A stretch of 64,000 bases of DNA from Streptomyces sp. P3 (GCF_003032475.1 NZ_CP028369.1:8246001-8310000), one strand, 5' to 3'; shown: positions 35,086-44,437, counted from the stretch's first letter. Numbers and translations are program-made. Notes: generated by a model from the letters alone, not told the origin.

Positions 35086-36270
35086 TCAGGCAGGTGCGGG
35101 AGAGAGCGAGACCGGCAACTCGACTACGACCTGGAAGCCGCCTTCGGAACGCGGGCCGGCGGTGACGGTACCGCCGATGGCGGTGGCCCGCTCGTGCATG
35201 CCGATCAGTCCGTGGCCGGTGCCCGCGCCCTTCGGCGCGCCCGGGCGTCCGTCATCCGTCACCGTGACCCGGAGTGAGTGCACGCCATACTCCAGGACCA
35301 CCGAGGCCGAGGAGGTGGACGCATGCTTGTGGGTGTTGGTGAGGGCTTCCTGGATGATGCGGTAGGCGGTCAGGTCGGTTGCGGGCGCCAGCGGCGAGGG
35401 GCCGCCCGTGCGGGTCACCGACACGGACAGGCCGCTCGCCTCGAAGCCGGTGACGAGGGCGTCGAGATCGGCCAGGCGCGGGATGGGGGCCCGCGAGCCC
35501 GGCGCGTCGTCGGGCTGGCGCAACAGGCCGACGGTGGCGCGCAGTTCGTCGAGGGCGGCTCGGCTGTTGTCCTTGATGTGAGCGAGCGCCTCGTACGCCT
35601 GGTCGGGGTTGGCGCGCATGAGGTGGTGGGCCACACCGGCCTGGGCGTTGACCAGGGTGATGTGGTGGGCGACGACATCGTGCAGATCGCGCGCGATGCG
35701 CACGCGTTCCTCGGTGACCCGGCGCCGGGCCTCTTCCTCCCGGGTGCGTTCGGCGTGTTCCACGCGTTCCCTGGCCGCCGCGAGGCTCTCACGGCGGCTG
35801 CGGACGGTGCGGCCGAGCGCGGTGGCCGCGATCGCGAAGTCCAACCGCAACAGACTGGCCCCCGCCACCAGGGACTCGGAGTGGGTGGCGGCGTAGACAC
35901 CGGTGATCGCCACGGCCGAGGCTACCCCGACCGTCCACGCGGTGCGTCGGCTGCCGAGGAGGGCGAGGGTGTACAGGGCGATCAGGCTCGCTCCCGGGGC
36001 CGGCGAGATGTGTGAGGCTACGGCCATCAGCGTGAGGTCACCCGCCAGGGTGAAGAGGGCGACGCCCAGGGGCCAGCGGCTTCGGAAGGCCAGCGGCACG
36101 CACGACAGCGTCGTCCACACGACCTCGTGCCACCGAGGCTCCTGCCAGCCGTCCTTGCCGACGGCGGCAGTCGCCGCCGCGGCGATCACGATCAGCGGTA
36201 CCGCCGGCAGTGCGTCTTTGATCCGGTCATGACGGGCCAGCCACTGTCGCCACACCATGGGCAGTTCCAT
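35086..36270 (-). CDS. Sensor histidine kinase (HisKA_3 type)
   Basis: A 394-residue kinase. The N-terminal 150 residues contain four or five hydrophobic helices (for example VPLIVIAAAATAAV). The dimerisation domain has RIARDLHDVVAHHITLV, with the phospho-acceptor His. The ATPase domain has the N-box EALTNTHKHAS, the G1 box TDDGRPG and GHGLIGMHERA. There is no recognisable extracellular sensor domain, so it probably senses the membrane state. It is cognate to the regulator encoded next. Confidence 0.92.
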   Translation of the reverse strand: MELPMVWRQWLARHDRIKDALPAVPLIVIAAAATAAVGKDGWQEPRWHEVVWTTLSCVPLAFRSRWPLGVALFTLAGDLTLMAVASHISPAPGASLIALYTLALLGSRRTAWTVGVASAVAITGVYAATHSESLVAGASLLRLDFAIAATALGRTVRSRRESLAAARERVEHAERTREEEARRRVTEERVRIARDLHDVVAHHITLVNAQAGVAHHLMRANPDQAYEALAHIKDNSRAALDELRATVGLLRQPDDAPGSRAPIPRLADLDALVTGFEASGLSVSVTRTGGPSPLAPATDLTAYRIIQEALTNTHKHASTSSASVVLEYGVHSLRVTVTDDGRPGAPKGAGTGHGLIGMHERATAIGGTVTAGPRSEGGFQVVVELPVSLSPAPA

Positions 36271-36359
36271 TCCCTCACTCTAAGCAGCGCCGACCGGTGG
36301 AAGGCGAGGGCACCCCCTTCCACCGGCCCGCATGCGATGTCGGTCCGTCGTGGTGACGG

Positions 36360-38555
36360 TCAGTTGGCCAGGCCGGAGGACTCCGGTTCCCGCACGGCGT
36401 ACAGCGGATGCGTGGGCTCGTCGGCGGGGCCTTCCACGGACACGTTGGGCAAGGCCTTGTCCAGCCGGCGGGGCAGCCACCAGTTGGCCCGTCCGCACAG
36501 GTGCATGAGCGCGGGGACGACGATCATGCGGATCAGCAGGGCATCCACAGCGACCGCCACCGCGAGGCTGACGCCGAACTCGGAGATGACCCGCATGCCG
36601 CCGAAGACGAAGGAGCCGAAGACGCAGACCATGATGGTGGCCGCGACGGCGATGACCTTGCCGGTCTCGGCCTGGCCGACCCGGACCGCGCGGTGGCTGT
36701 CGCCGGTGTGGGCCCACTCCTCGCGCATCCGGCTGACGAGGAAGACCTGGTAGTCCATGGACAGGCCGAACATGATGCCGACGACCAGGATCGGCACGAA
36801 CGACTCGATCGGTCCGCCGGCACCGAGGCCGAGCAGTCCGGCACCGAAGCCGTACTGGAAGACCACCACGATCGCGCCGAAGGCCACTCCGATGCTGAGG
36901 ATGTTCAGCAGTGCGCCGACCGCCGGGATGAGCAGGCTGCGGAAGGCGACGGTCAGCAGCAGGAAGCCGAGCGCGGCGATCACCAGCACGAAGACGGGCA
37001 GCTTGCCCATCAGGACCGAGGCGAAGTCGTCGTTGCTCGCGGTGACGCCTCCCACGTAGACCTTCATCGACGTGCCCTGTTCGGCTTGCGGGATCACGTC
37101 GTCACGCAGGTGGTGGATCAGGTCGGAGGTGGCTTCGGACTGCGGGGAGGTCGTCGGGACGACGGAGACCACCCCGACGGTCTGTCCGTCCTTCATGGGC
37201 GCGGAGTGGGCACTGGCGACACCGTCGACCTTCTCGAGGGCGGTGACCAGTTTCCTCTCGGCGGCCTTGCCGGCGGCGTCGGGGGCCTGGACCGCCAGGA
37301 CGAGCGGGCCGTTGAAGCCGGGCCCGAACCCGTCGGCGATCATGTCGTACGCCTGACGGTTCGTCGAGGTCGTCGGCAGGTTACCGTCGTCGGACGCGCC
37401 CAGACGCAGCGACAGCGTCGGCAGCGCGAGCGCCGCGAGCACGGCCAGGGCGACGAGGGCCAGCGTCTTGGGCCTGGCCTGCACCCGCTCGGCCCACCGG
37501 CCCCACAGCCCGGCCCGGCCCGAGGAGCGCGGCCGGGTCCAGCCGGACATCTCGCGGCGCTGCTTGCGGCCGAGGACGCGCGGGCCGATCATGCCGAGCA
37601 GCGCCGGGAGCAGGGTGATGGCGGCCAGCACGGTCAGTGTGACGGTGATCGCCGCGCCGATCGCCATGCCGTTGATGATGCCGACGTTCAGGGTGAGCAT
37701 GCCCAGCAGCGCGACGACGACGGTCAGCCCGGCGAACACCACGGCCCGACCGGAGGTGTTGAGGGCCTTGGCTGCCGATTCGGCGACGCTCATGCCCGCC
37801 ATGAGGTTGGTGCGGTGCCGGTTGACGATGAACAGCGCGTAGTCGATGCCCACGCCCAGGCCGATCAGCGAACCGAGGGTCAACGTGGTGCTGGACAGGG
37901 TGATGACGTGGCTGAGCAGGATTACCGCGACTGCGGAGGTGCCGACACCGACGATGGCCGTGATGATTGGCAGCGCGGCCACCCAGACGGCCCGGAAGAC
38001 GAACAGCAGCACGATGAAGGCGAGGGCGATGCCCATGACGTCGGCGACTGGGTTGGGAGCGGGGTTGACGGTGAAAGCCTGCCCGTTCAGCGCGATGTGC
38101 AGAGTCCCCGACGCCGGGCCGGTGGCTATTTCCTTCACGTGGTCGACCTGGGTGTCCTCCACCTCCCGGTCGAACGCGACCGAGGCGTAGGCCGTCTGGC
38201 CGTCCTTGCTGATCTGTCCCTTGCCGAGCGGTGTATAGGGGCTGGTCACCTCGGCGACGCCCGGTGCCTCGGCTATCTCCTTCAGAGTCCGCGTCATCAC
38301 CTGCTTGGCGGCGGGCTCGGTGACCTCACCGCCGTTCACCTGCCAGACCACCCGGCCGCTCTTGCCCGCCGCACTGTTGGAGGCTTGCCGGAGCAGTGCC
38401 GTCGCCTTGGCCGAGTCGGTGTCCTGCGAGGTGGGGCTGTCGCCGAAGGCGCTGCCGGCCGCACCGACTCCGGCGCCGAGAGCGAGCAACAGGCCCACCC
38501 AGACCAGGACGACGGCGAGCCGGTGCCGGTGGCACCAGCGGGCGAGAGGGGACAT
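36360..38555 (-). CDS. MMPL family RND transporter
   Basis: A 731-residue export protein with two repeats of one helix, a soluble loop and five helices. Family sequences include LGSLIGLGVGIDYALFIV in the first half and VGIMFGLSMDYQVFLVSR in the second, the latter holding the Asp-Tyr pair used for proton coupling. The ATG at 38555 with GGAAAGG in front is preferred over the in-frame ATG at 38582. MMPL proteins export lipids or lipophilic compounds. The two-component genes follow it on the same strand and probably regulate it. Confidence 0.9.
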   Translation of the reverse strand: MSPLARWCHRHRLAVVLVWVGLLLALGAGVGAAGSAFGDSPTSQDTDSAKATALLRQASNSAAGKSGRVVWQVNGGEVTEPAAKQVMTRTLKEIAEAPGVAEVTSPYTPLGKGQISKDGQTAYASVAFDREVEDTQVDHVKEIATGPASGTLHIALNGQAFTVNPAPNPVADVMGIALAFIVLLFVFRAVWVAALPIITAIVGVGTSAVAVILLSHVITLSSTTLTLGSLIGLGVGIDYALFIVNRHRTNLMAGMSVAESAAKALNTSGRAVVFAGLTVVVALLGMLTLNVGIINGMAIGAAITVTLTVLAAITLLPALLGMIGPRVLGRKQRREMSGWTRPRSSGRAGLWGRWAERVQARPKTLALVALAVLAALALPTLSLRLGASDDGNLPTTSTNRQAYDMIADGFGPGFNGPLVLAVQAPDAAGKAAERKLVTALEKVDGVASAHSAPMKDGQTVGVVSVVPTTSPQSEATSDLIHHLRDDVIPQAEQGTSMKVYVGGVTASNDDFASVLMGKLPVFVLVIAALGFLLLTVAFRSLLIPAVGALLNILSIGVAFGAIVVVFQYGFGAGLLGLGAGGPIESFVPILVVGIMFGLSMDYQVFLVSRMREEWAHTGDSHRAVRVGQAETGKVIAVAATIMVCVFGSFVFGGMRVISEFGVSLAVAVAVDALLIRMIVVPALMHLCGRANWWLPRRLDKALPNVSVEGPADEPTHPLYAVREPESSGLAN

Positions 38556-38582
38556 CGACGAGCCTTTCCAGGGGACTGTCAT

Positions 38583-39164
38583 GCGTGCGGGCCGACGATC
38601 ACGGCCCACTCGAACACTCGCAGTTCTCCGGTCTCTCGTCATTGGCCGTTCGCAGACACTTGCGTCTACTGCGATCGCAGCAGAGAGGGGGCAGGCGTCT
38701 GCCGTCGACGGCTCCGATCGGAGCACCAGAACGGCCCTTCCATGCGGTTGATCACGTAGGTGATGCCGCTGTCGGGGATGTGAGGTCACCGACGAGCCGG
38801 AGTTGCCGGATCGCCTCGTCCGGGGCGGCGCGACAGTCATCGTGGTGAGCTGGTGCAGGCCGCTTACGAGGCGAGGTGTGCCGACTGCCAGTGCGGCCGG
38901 TTGACGGGTAGCACTCCGCTGGCTCCACGCCTCCTGGAGGGTCGACGACCGCATGGTGACCCCGGACAGTCGGCTCCGTTCGCACGAGGAGTCAGGTCGC
39001 CGCGCAGCGACTTGGGGACCGTGAACCGCTACAGCATCCGTTCGTCGACCAGGCGCGAGCCGCTGCCGGCATGCTCCCCCGCAAGGCGTCGGGCCCTGCC
39101 GGGCGCCGGTTCATCTCGGTGATCTGTCAGCGCAGTGGCGCCGTGGCTCCCCTAGGCTGAGGCC
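38583..39164. other. Intergenic region with a 12-bp palindrome and a repeated relic
   Basis: No gene is supported. CTGCGATCGCAG at 38669-38680 is a perfect palindrome about 115 bases upstream of the MMPL start and could be its operator. At 38926-39030 there are three short blocks that also occur, in the same order but further apart, at 56838-57152; this looks like a shared decayed element. Confidence 0.45.
38926..39030 (+). repeat. Copy 1 of a decayed dispersed repeat
   Basis: The blocks are CACGCCTCC...GGTCGACGACCG, CGCATGGTGACC-CGGACAGTCGGCTC and CGCGCAGCGACTTGGGGACC followed by AACCGCT. The second locus (56838-57152) has the same blocks with about 70 and 155 extra bases between them, so this copy is an internal-deletion version. 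Confidence 0.5.
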
Positions 39165-40406
39165 GTGATGCGCCGATCAGGTCAGGTGGCCACCCTCAGC
39201 GAGGTGGCCGACATCGTCGCCGCTCAGCGGCAGTCTCTGGCCGAGGCGGCTCTGGAGGCCATGCGGGCAGAGATTCCCGGCTATGCCGCCCTCAGGAACG
39301 AAGCGCTGCTGGCCGACGTGGTGGCCCACGTGTCGGAGGCGGTCGACGCGCTGAGCATCAGCCTGGCCCGCGGCCGTCCGGTCACGGACGACGACGTGGC
39401 GTTCGTCCGCCCGCATGCCGCGCGGCGGGCCCGGCAGGGCATGCCCCTCGTCGACTTCATGCACGCGCTGCGCATCGCGCACCGCCTGATGTGGGAGACG
39501 ATCGCCGACTGGGCGGTGCACACGACCGGCGGGCGTGACGTTGCGCTGGAAGCGGGCGGACTGGTCATGGAACTGATCAACCGGGGCAGTACGGTCGCCG
39601 CCCGGGCTTATCTGACCGAGGAACAGTTCCTGGCCGTGGAAGGCGACCGGGTGCGTCGGGACCTGCTCGAAGACCTGATCGCGGGGCGGGAGCCGGCGCC
39701 GGGGCCACGGCTGACCGCGGCCACGAAGGCCGGGCTGCATCCCGACACGGCGTGTGCCGTGGTGGTCGCGGTCCCCGTGGGTCCCGTCGACGACCCCTAC
39801 AGCCTCCGCGCCGCCGCCTCGCTTCTGGGGCAGGCCACAGGCGACCCGGCTCGTGCGCTGACCGTGCTGCGGCAGGACGAGATCGTGATCGTGCGGGCCC
39901 TGCGTGAGGGCGCCGGCAGCGTGCCCGGGGAACCCGTGAGGACGGCCTGGCGGACGCTCACCGACCGGGGGACACGGCTGGCGGTGGGCATCAGCACGCG
40001 GTACGACACCGTCATCGACCTGGGGAAGGCGTACCACGAGGCCGTCTCCGCGCTGGGCACTCTTCCGCCGGAGGGTGGTGTTGTCTGCCTGTCCGATCTC
40101 AGCGTGCTCGACTATCTGACGCTCCGAGCGGACGAGACCGCCGCACGGATCGTGCCGGCGGCGCTCCGTACTTTCGTGACCGAGGACTCCAGGGCGGACG
40201 GCACCTTGATCAGAACGGTGGAGGAGTACGCGGCCAACGATCTGAACGTGAAGGCCGCGGCCCAGCGACTGGGTGTCCACATCAACACCGCTCATCACCG
40301 TCTGGCTCGTGTCGAGGAACGGACGGGGTGCGACCTGCGCAGACTCACCGACCTCCAGCAGTTGCTGATCGCGATCAAACTGCTCGGGCGGGGCTCCGGG
40401 GGGTGA
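39165..40406 (+). CDS. PucR/CdaR-family transcriptional regulator
   Basis: A 413-residue regulator. The central part is GGDEF-like, and the C-terminal PucR helix-turn-helix reads LIRTVEEYAANDLNVKAAA, followed by LGVHINTAHHRLARVEERTG. Two starts, GTG 39165 and ATG 39168, are adjacent and no ribosome-binding site is evident, so a leaderless message is possible. The next gene is a FadD-type ligase, and three CCGATCAC boxes lie between them; the regulator probably acts there. The effector is unknown. Confidence 0.86.
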   Translation: MMRRSGQVATLSEVADIVAAQRQSLAEAALEAMRAEIPGYAALRNEALLADVVAHVSEAVDALSISLARGRPVTDDDVAFVRPHAARRARQGMPLVDFMHALRIAHRLMWETIADWAVHTTGGRDVALEAGGLVMELINRGSTVAARAYLTEEQFLAVEGDRVRRDLLEDLIAGREPAPGPRLTAATKAGLHPDTACAVVVAVPVGPVDDPYSLRAAASLLGQATGDPARALTVLRQDEIVIVRALREGAGSVPGEPVRTAWRTLTDRGTRLAVGISTRYDTVIDLGKAYHEAVSALGTLPPEGGVVCLSDLSVLDYLTLRADETAARIVPAALRTFVTEDSRADGTLIRTVEEYAANDLNVKAAAQRLGVHINTAHHRLARVEERTGCDLRRLTDLQQLLIAIKLLGRGSGG

Positions 40407-40648
40407 CCCGATCACCTCAACCGGTGGAGACCCGATCACTTCCCTCCACAGAGGTGTGATCCGATCACAGCGCATCGGCCGCTTTGTTGGGTGTCATGCC
40501 CGATGCCCTGCGCGCCACGGATGCCTAGCGTTGCCGTCGTCGAACCCGGGCGCTCACGCCGCGGCTTTGCCGGCGCCGCCGTATGCGTGCGCGTCGGGCT
40601 TGTCGAGCGTGAGTTCCGGTACGAGCCGATCGACGGGAACCGAGCCAG
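40407..40648. promoter_or_regulatory. Three CCGATCAC boxes between the PucR-type and ligase genes
   Basis: CCGATCAC occurs at 40408-40415, 40432-40439 and 40461-40468. The last is part of a perfect palindrome GTGATCCGATCAC (40456-40468), and the first lies in a weaker one. The start-to-start distances are 24 and 29 bases. Repeated boxes immediately after a regulator gene and before an acyl-CoA ligase gene suggest a binding region for the PucR-type protein. Confidence 0.55.
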
Positions 40649-42475
40649 ATGACCGACCCCACCCCCATACCCGCCACGCTGTGCGATGCCTTCCAGCGCA
40701 CGGCGGCCGTCGCGCCCGACATGGTGGCCCTGCGCACCGTGGGCGCGACGCGCACCGTCACCTGGCGAGCCCTCGCCGAGGACGTGCGCCTCCTGGCGGC
40801 CGGCCTGGCCGGGCTCGGAGTCGGGCGTGGTGACACCGTCGCGCTGATGATGACCAACCGGGTCGAGTTCTTCCCCGTCGACCTCGCGGCCCAGCACCTG
40901 GGCGCCATCCCGTTCTCCGTCTACAACACCCTGCCGGCCGCCCAACTCGCCCACGTCCTGCGCAATTCCGGAAGCAGGGTGATGGTGTGCGAGGCCCAGT
41001 ACCTCCCCGTCGTCCGAGAATCCGGTGTGGCCGTCGAGCACCTCATCCTGGTGGACGGCGAAGAGACGAAGCCGACGGAAGGCACCCTCAGCCTGGAAAT
41101 CCTCCGCGCCCGGGGCCGGGCGAACACCTCGTTCGACTTCGACGCGGCCTGGCGCGCCGTCCAGCCGGACGACGTGCTCACCCTGATCTACACCTCGGGA
41201 ACGACCGGCCCTTCGAAGGGCGTGGAGATCACGCACGCCAACGTGCTCGCCCAAGCCGCGGGAGTGGCACAGGTACTGGACTTCCGCTTCGGCGACCGGA
41301 CCACCTCCTACCTCCCTTCCGCGCATGTCGTCGACCGCTTCACCTGCCTGTACGCACAGGCCATCTTCGGTGTGCAGGTCACGGTGGTGCCCGACATCAA
41401 GGAGATCGGCAAGGCGCTGCCGGACTGCCGGCCGACGATCTGGTGCGCTGTTCCCAGGGTCTGGAACAAGATCAGGCAGGCCGTGGAGCTCGGTATCGAG
41501 AACGAGCCGGACGCGGCCCGGCGGGGAGCTGTCGGGGCGGCGCTGGAGACAGGCCTCAGGCGTACGCGCCTGCTGCAGGCGGGCAAGCCGGTAGATGACG
41601 AGCTCGCCGCCGCGTATGCCGAGGCGGACGCCGGTGTCCTGTCCGCCCTACGGTCCCGTCTGGGGCTGGACCAGGTGCGGTGGGCGGTGACCGGCGCGGC
41701 ACCCACGCCGCCGGCGACCCTCGAATTCTTCGCGGCGCTCGGCGTCCCCATCTGCGAGGGCTGGGGTATGTCCGAGCTGAGCTGCTTCGGTGCCGTCAGC
41801 CCGCCCGCGCAGGCACGCTTCGGCACCATCGGCACGCTGCTGCCCGGCCTGGAAGCACGCCGGGCCGCCGACGGCGAACTCCTGGTGCGGGGGCCGTCGG
41901 TGGCGAAGGGGTACCGCAACGACCCCGACCGGACCCGCGAAGCCTTCGACCGGGACGGCTGGTTCCACACGGGCGACGTCATCGTGTCCGACGCGGACGA
42001 CTACCTGACCATCGTCGACCGCAAGAAGGACCTGATCATCAACGAAGGGGGCAAGAACATCTCGCCCGTCACGGTCGAGACGGCCCTCACCACCGCCAGT
42101 CCCCTGATCGGCACCGTTGTGGCCATCGGCGACAGCCGCCCCTACATCACCGCGCTGCTCGTCCTGGACGCCGAGGCGGCAGCGGCCTTCGCCGCCGAGT
42201 ACGGGCTGCAGCCGGACCCGCGCTCCCTGGCCCGCAACCCCCTGCTGATCGACGCCTTGCGAGCCGCGGTGGCCGAGGGCAACAGCCGGCTGGCACGCGT
42301 GGAGCAGGTCAAGCGCTTCCGGGTGATTCCTGCGTACTGGGACGCGACGAGCGATGAACTCACCGCCACCTTGAAGCTCAAGCGGCAGAAGGTCGCCGAG
42401 AAGTACGGCGCGGACATCGCCGCACTGTACGCCGACCCGATCCCCTCCGACATCCACGAGCCGGCCGACCGCTGA
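40649..42475 (+). CDS. Long-chain-type fatty acyl-CoA synthetase (FadD15-like)
   Basis: A 608-residue AMP-forming ligase. The phosphate loop is IYTSGTTGPSKGV, then YLPSAHVVDRF, EGWGMSE, FHTGDV and the hinge IVDRKKDLIINEGGKNISP. The C-terminal region ends LTATLKLKRQKVAEKY, where the Lys of the last motif lies. This pattern fits the FadD15/long-chain group. It should activate a fatty or aryl-alkanoic acid. The gene is separated from the tannase-family gene by 47 bases on the same strand, and the two could form one unit. Confidence 0.9.
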   Translation: MTDPTPIPATLCDAFQRTAAVAPDMVALRTVGATRTVTWRALAEDVRLLAAGLAGLGVGRGDTVALMMTNRVEFFPVDLAAQHLGAIPFSVYNTLPAAQLAHVLRNSGSRVMVCEAQYLPVVRESGVAVEHLILVDGEETKPTEGTLSLEILRARGRANTSFDFDAAWRAVQPDDVLTLIYTSGTTGPSKGVEITHANVLAQAAGVAQVLDFRFGDRTTSYLPSAHVVDRFTCLYAQAIFGVQVTVVPDIKEIGKALPDCRPTIWCAVPRVWNKIRQAVELGIENEPDAARRGAVGAALETGLRRTRLLQAGKPVDDELAAAYAEADAGVLSALRSRLGLDQVRWAVTGAAPTPPATLEFFAALGVPICEGWGMSELSCFGAVSPPAQARFGTIGTLLPGLEARRAADGELLVRGPSVAKGYRNDPDRTREAFDRDGWFHTGDVIVSDADDYLTIVDRKKDLIINEGGKNISPVTVETALTTASPLIGTVVAIGDSRPYITALLVLDAEAAAAFAAEYGLQPDPRSLARNPLLIDALRAAVAEGNSRLARVEQVKRFRVIPAYWDATSDELTATLKLKRQKVAEKYGADIAALYADPIPSDIHEPADR

Positions 42476-42522
42476 CCGGCCCCATCCGCCCAGCTAAGAA
42501 AGAAAGAGGGAGGTGAGCGGGC

Positions 42523-44085
42523 ATGAAGTGGAAGCCTTCAGCCGGCAGCGCCGAGCATGCACCATCCCCGCGAGGCCCCGTCCAACGCCGGCTCGCGATC
42601 TCAGGATCTCTGATCCTCGCGGCAGGGCTCTGCGCTATGCCGGTCCACGGGGCGAGCGCAGCCGACACCGTGGGCTCCGGCCAGCCGGTCCGGTCCTGCG
42701 AGAGCCTCACGGATCTGCGTTTCCCGGACGGCACAACGGTCACCAGCGCCTCGCAGACCACCACCACTCCGGTGATCTGCAACGTCGAACTGCTGGTTCC
42801 CCAGAACATCCACATGCGCGTGTCACTGCCCGTCGACACCTGGAACGGGCGCTTCCAGGGCGTGGGAGGCGGTGGCTTCGACGGCTCCATCCCGGACACG
42901 GAGAGCACCGCGAAAACCGGTTACGCCGCCGCGGGTTCCGACTCCGGCCATATCGCCGACTCCAGCGACGCCTCGTGGGCCTGGTCCCCGACCGGCATGA
43001 ACGCGTCCCTGATCAATGACTTCATCTCGCGTGCGCTGCACGAGACGACTGTCAAGGGCAAGGCCGTCACCCAGGCGTTCTACGGGAAGGCGCCCACCTA
43101 CTCGTACTGGAACGGCTGCTCGAACGGCGGCAGGGAAGGTCTTCAGGAAGCGCAGGTCCAGCCCCGCGACTACGACGGCATCCTGGCCGGCGCGCCGGCG
43201 ATCCAGGCGGACCGGTTTCTCCCTGCGGCGATGTGGCCCCAGGTCGTGATGCACGAGCTCGACGACTTCGTGCCCTCGTGCAAGTTCGACGCGGTCAACA
43301 AGGCGGTCACAGAAGCGTGCGACAGTCGCGATGGCGTGACCGATGGCGTGATCGCGGACCCCCGGACCTGCCGCTTCAACCCCACCTCGCTGGTCGGCAC
43401 CGTGACCCCCTGCGGCACGATCACGGCCAAGGACGCGGCCGTGGTGAAAAAGATCTGGGACGGGCCGCGACGCTCGGACGGTCGCCGCCTGTGGTACGGA
43501 ATCCTGCCCGGCGCCTCGTTCGCCAGACTCGCCGCCACCGCGAACGGCGACGGAGTCCCGACTCCCCTCGCGTCGGGCTGGTTCACCTACTGGCTGGCGA
43601 AGGACCCGTCTTTCGACTGGCACCGCCTGACCACGGCCAACTTCACCCACTACTTCGACCGCTCCCGTCAGGAGTGGGGCCCCGTGGTCGGCACGGACGA
43701 CCCCGACCTGAGCGCCTTCCGTGCCGCCGGCGGCAAACTGCTTCTCTGGCACGGCCTGGCCGACCAGCTGATCCCTTCCCAGGGAACGATCAGGTACTAC
43801 GAGCAGGTCACCGCCGCGATGGGCGGCCGGGCGAAGACCGAGCAGTTCGCCCGCCTCTTCACGGCCCCCGGTGTGGGCCACTGCCGGGGCGGCTCCGGCG
43901 CCGCCCCGGCCGACCCACTGGCATCCCTGGTGAAGTGGGTTGAACACGGCAAGGCCCCCACCACACTGCGCGCCGAGAACGGGTCCATGAGCAGGCCGCT
44001 GTGCCGGTGGCCGGCCGTAGCCCGCTACGACGGACACGGCAGCACGAACGACGCCGCCAACTTCCGCTGCACCGGCCGCCAGTGA
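42523..44085 (+). CDS. Secreted tannase/feruloyl esterase family protein
   Basis: A 520-residue protein with a long signal region (basic start, hydrophobic LAISGSLILAAGLCAM). The CS-D-HC catalytic pattern of this family is complete: Cys-Ser in NGCSNGGREG, Asp in HGLADQLI and His-Cys in GVGHCRGG, where the two Cys form a disulphide that joins Ser and His. It hydrolyses esters of phenolic acids such as ferulate or gallate outside the cell. The preceding FadD-type ligase could activate the released acid, which is an inference from adjacency. Confidence 0.9.
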   Translation: MKWKPSAGSAEHAPSPRGPVQRRLAISGSLILAAGLCAMPVHGASAADTVGSGQPVRSCESLTDLRFPDGTTVTSASQTTTTPVICNVELLVPQNIHMRVSLPVDTWNGRFQGVGGGGFDGSIPDTESTAKTGYAAAGSDSGHIADSSDASWAWSPTGMNASLINDFISRALHETTVKGKAVTQAFYGKAPTYSYWNGCSNGGREGLQEAQVQPRDYDGILAGAPAIQADRFLPAAMWPQVVMHELDDFVPSCKFDAVNKAVTEACDSRDGVTDGVIADPRTCRFNPTSLVGTVTPCGTITAKDAAVVKKIWDGPRRSDGRRLWYGILPGASFARLAATANGDGVPTPLASGWFTYWLAKDPSFDWHRLTTANFTHYFDRSRQEWGPVVGTDDPDLSAFRAAGGKLLLWHGLADQLIPSQGTIRYYEQVTAAMGGRAKTEQFARLFTAPGVGHCRGGSGAAPADPLASLVKWVEHGKAPTTLRAENGSMSRPLCRWPAVARYDGHGSTNDAANFRCTGRQ

Positions 44086-44126
44086 CGCGCTGAGCGTCTC
44101 GGCCGGGGCGGGCCTCTGGAAGGTGA

Positions 44127-44165
44127 CGATGAAACCCCCACGTCTTCGACCTGGGGGTTTCATCG
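44127..44165. terminator. Perfect 14-bp hairpin
   Basis: CGATGAAACCCCCA (44127-44140) pairs with TGGGGGTTTCATCG (44152-44165) around an 11-base loop. It lies 42 bases after the tannase-family stop and, read on the minus strand, immediately after a tRNA-like CCA end. It can therefore end transcription from both sides. Confidence 0.75.
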
Positions 44166-44241
44166 TGGTGCGGGTGACGCGAATCGAACACGCGCTCTCG
44201 GATCGGCAAGCGCTCGCCCCGCTCTGGTCCCTGCCACGCGC
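44166..44241 (-). tRNA. tRNA-like relic (3' half like tRNA-Gly)
   Basis: On the minus strand a 76-base stretch ends in CCA (44166-44168). The T arm GCGTG-TTCGATT-CGCGT has the invariant TTC-x-A loop and the G53-C61 pair, and the acceptor strand CACCCGC pairs with GCGCGTG at 44235-44241 in 6 of 7 positions. The 3' half GAGAGCGCGTGTTCGATTC and CACCCGC resembles Streptomyces tRNA-Gly. The anticodon stem does not pair, so it is probably a pseudogene or an attachment-site relic, not a working tRNA. Confidence 0.4.
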
Positions 44242-44437
44242 CGTCGGGCTGGAGACTACGCCTGCGCAATTCCGCGCGTGGGGCTCGAACCCGGGCAAGG
44301 CGACAGCGGGCCCGGCAACACTGGCTGGCATCCGAGTCGGCCGAAGATCAACAGGGCCTCACTTCCGTGCGGTGTGGATGCGGTGATCCACCAGCCCGAG
44401 CGAGGCCCTGGTGCCGCCTCAGGACGATCCTTGTTCT
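44242..44437. other. Short gene-free spacer
   Basis: Nothing clearly functional is seen between the tRNA-like relic and the convergent end of the glycosidase gene. A GGGGCTCGAACCCGGG stretch near 44279 looks like a T-loop but cannot be folded into a T arm. Confidence 0.3.

Noticed and set aside
36408..38759. A 783-codon open frame on the plus strand opposite the MMPL gene
   Set aside because: It is a shadow produced by the GC-rich third positions of the minus-strand gene; its composition (Gly, Asp, Glu, His, Arg) is typical for such antisense frames and no domain is seen.
44275..44300. A second tRNA 3' end (GGGGCTCGAACCCGGG)
   Set aside because: The bases around the T-loop-like core do not form a five-pair stem in either direction and no CCA or acceptor strand is present.
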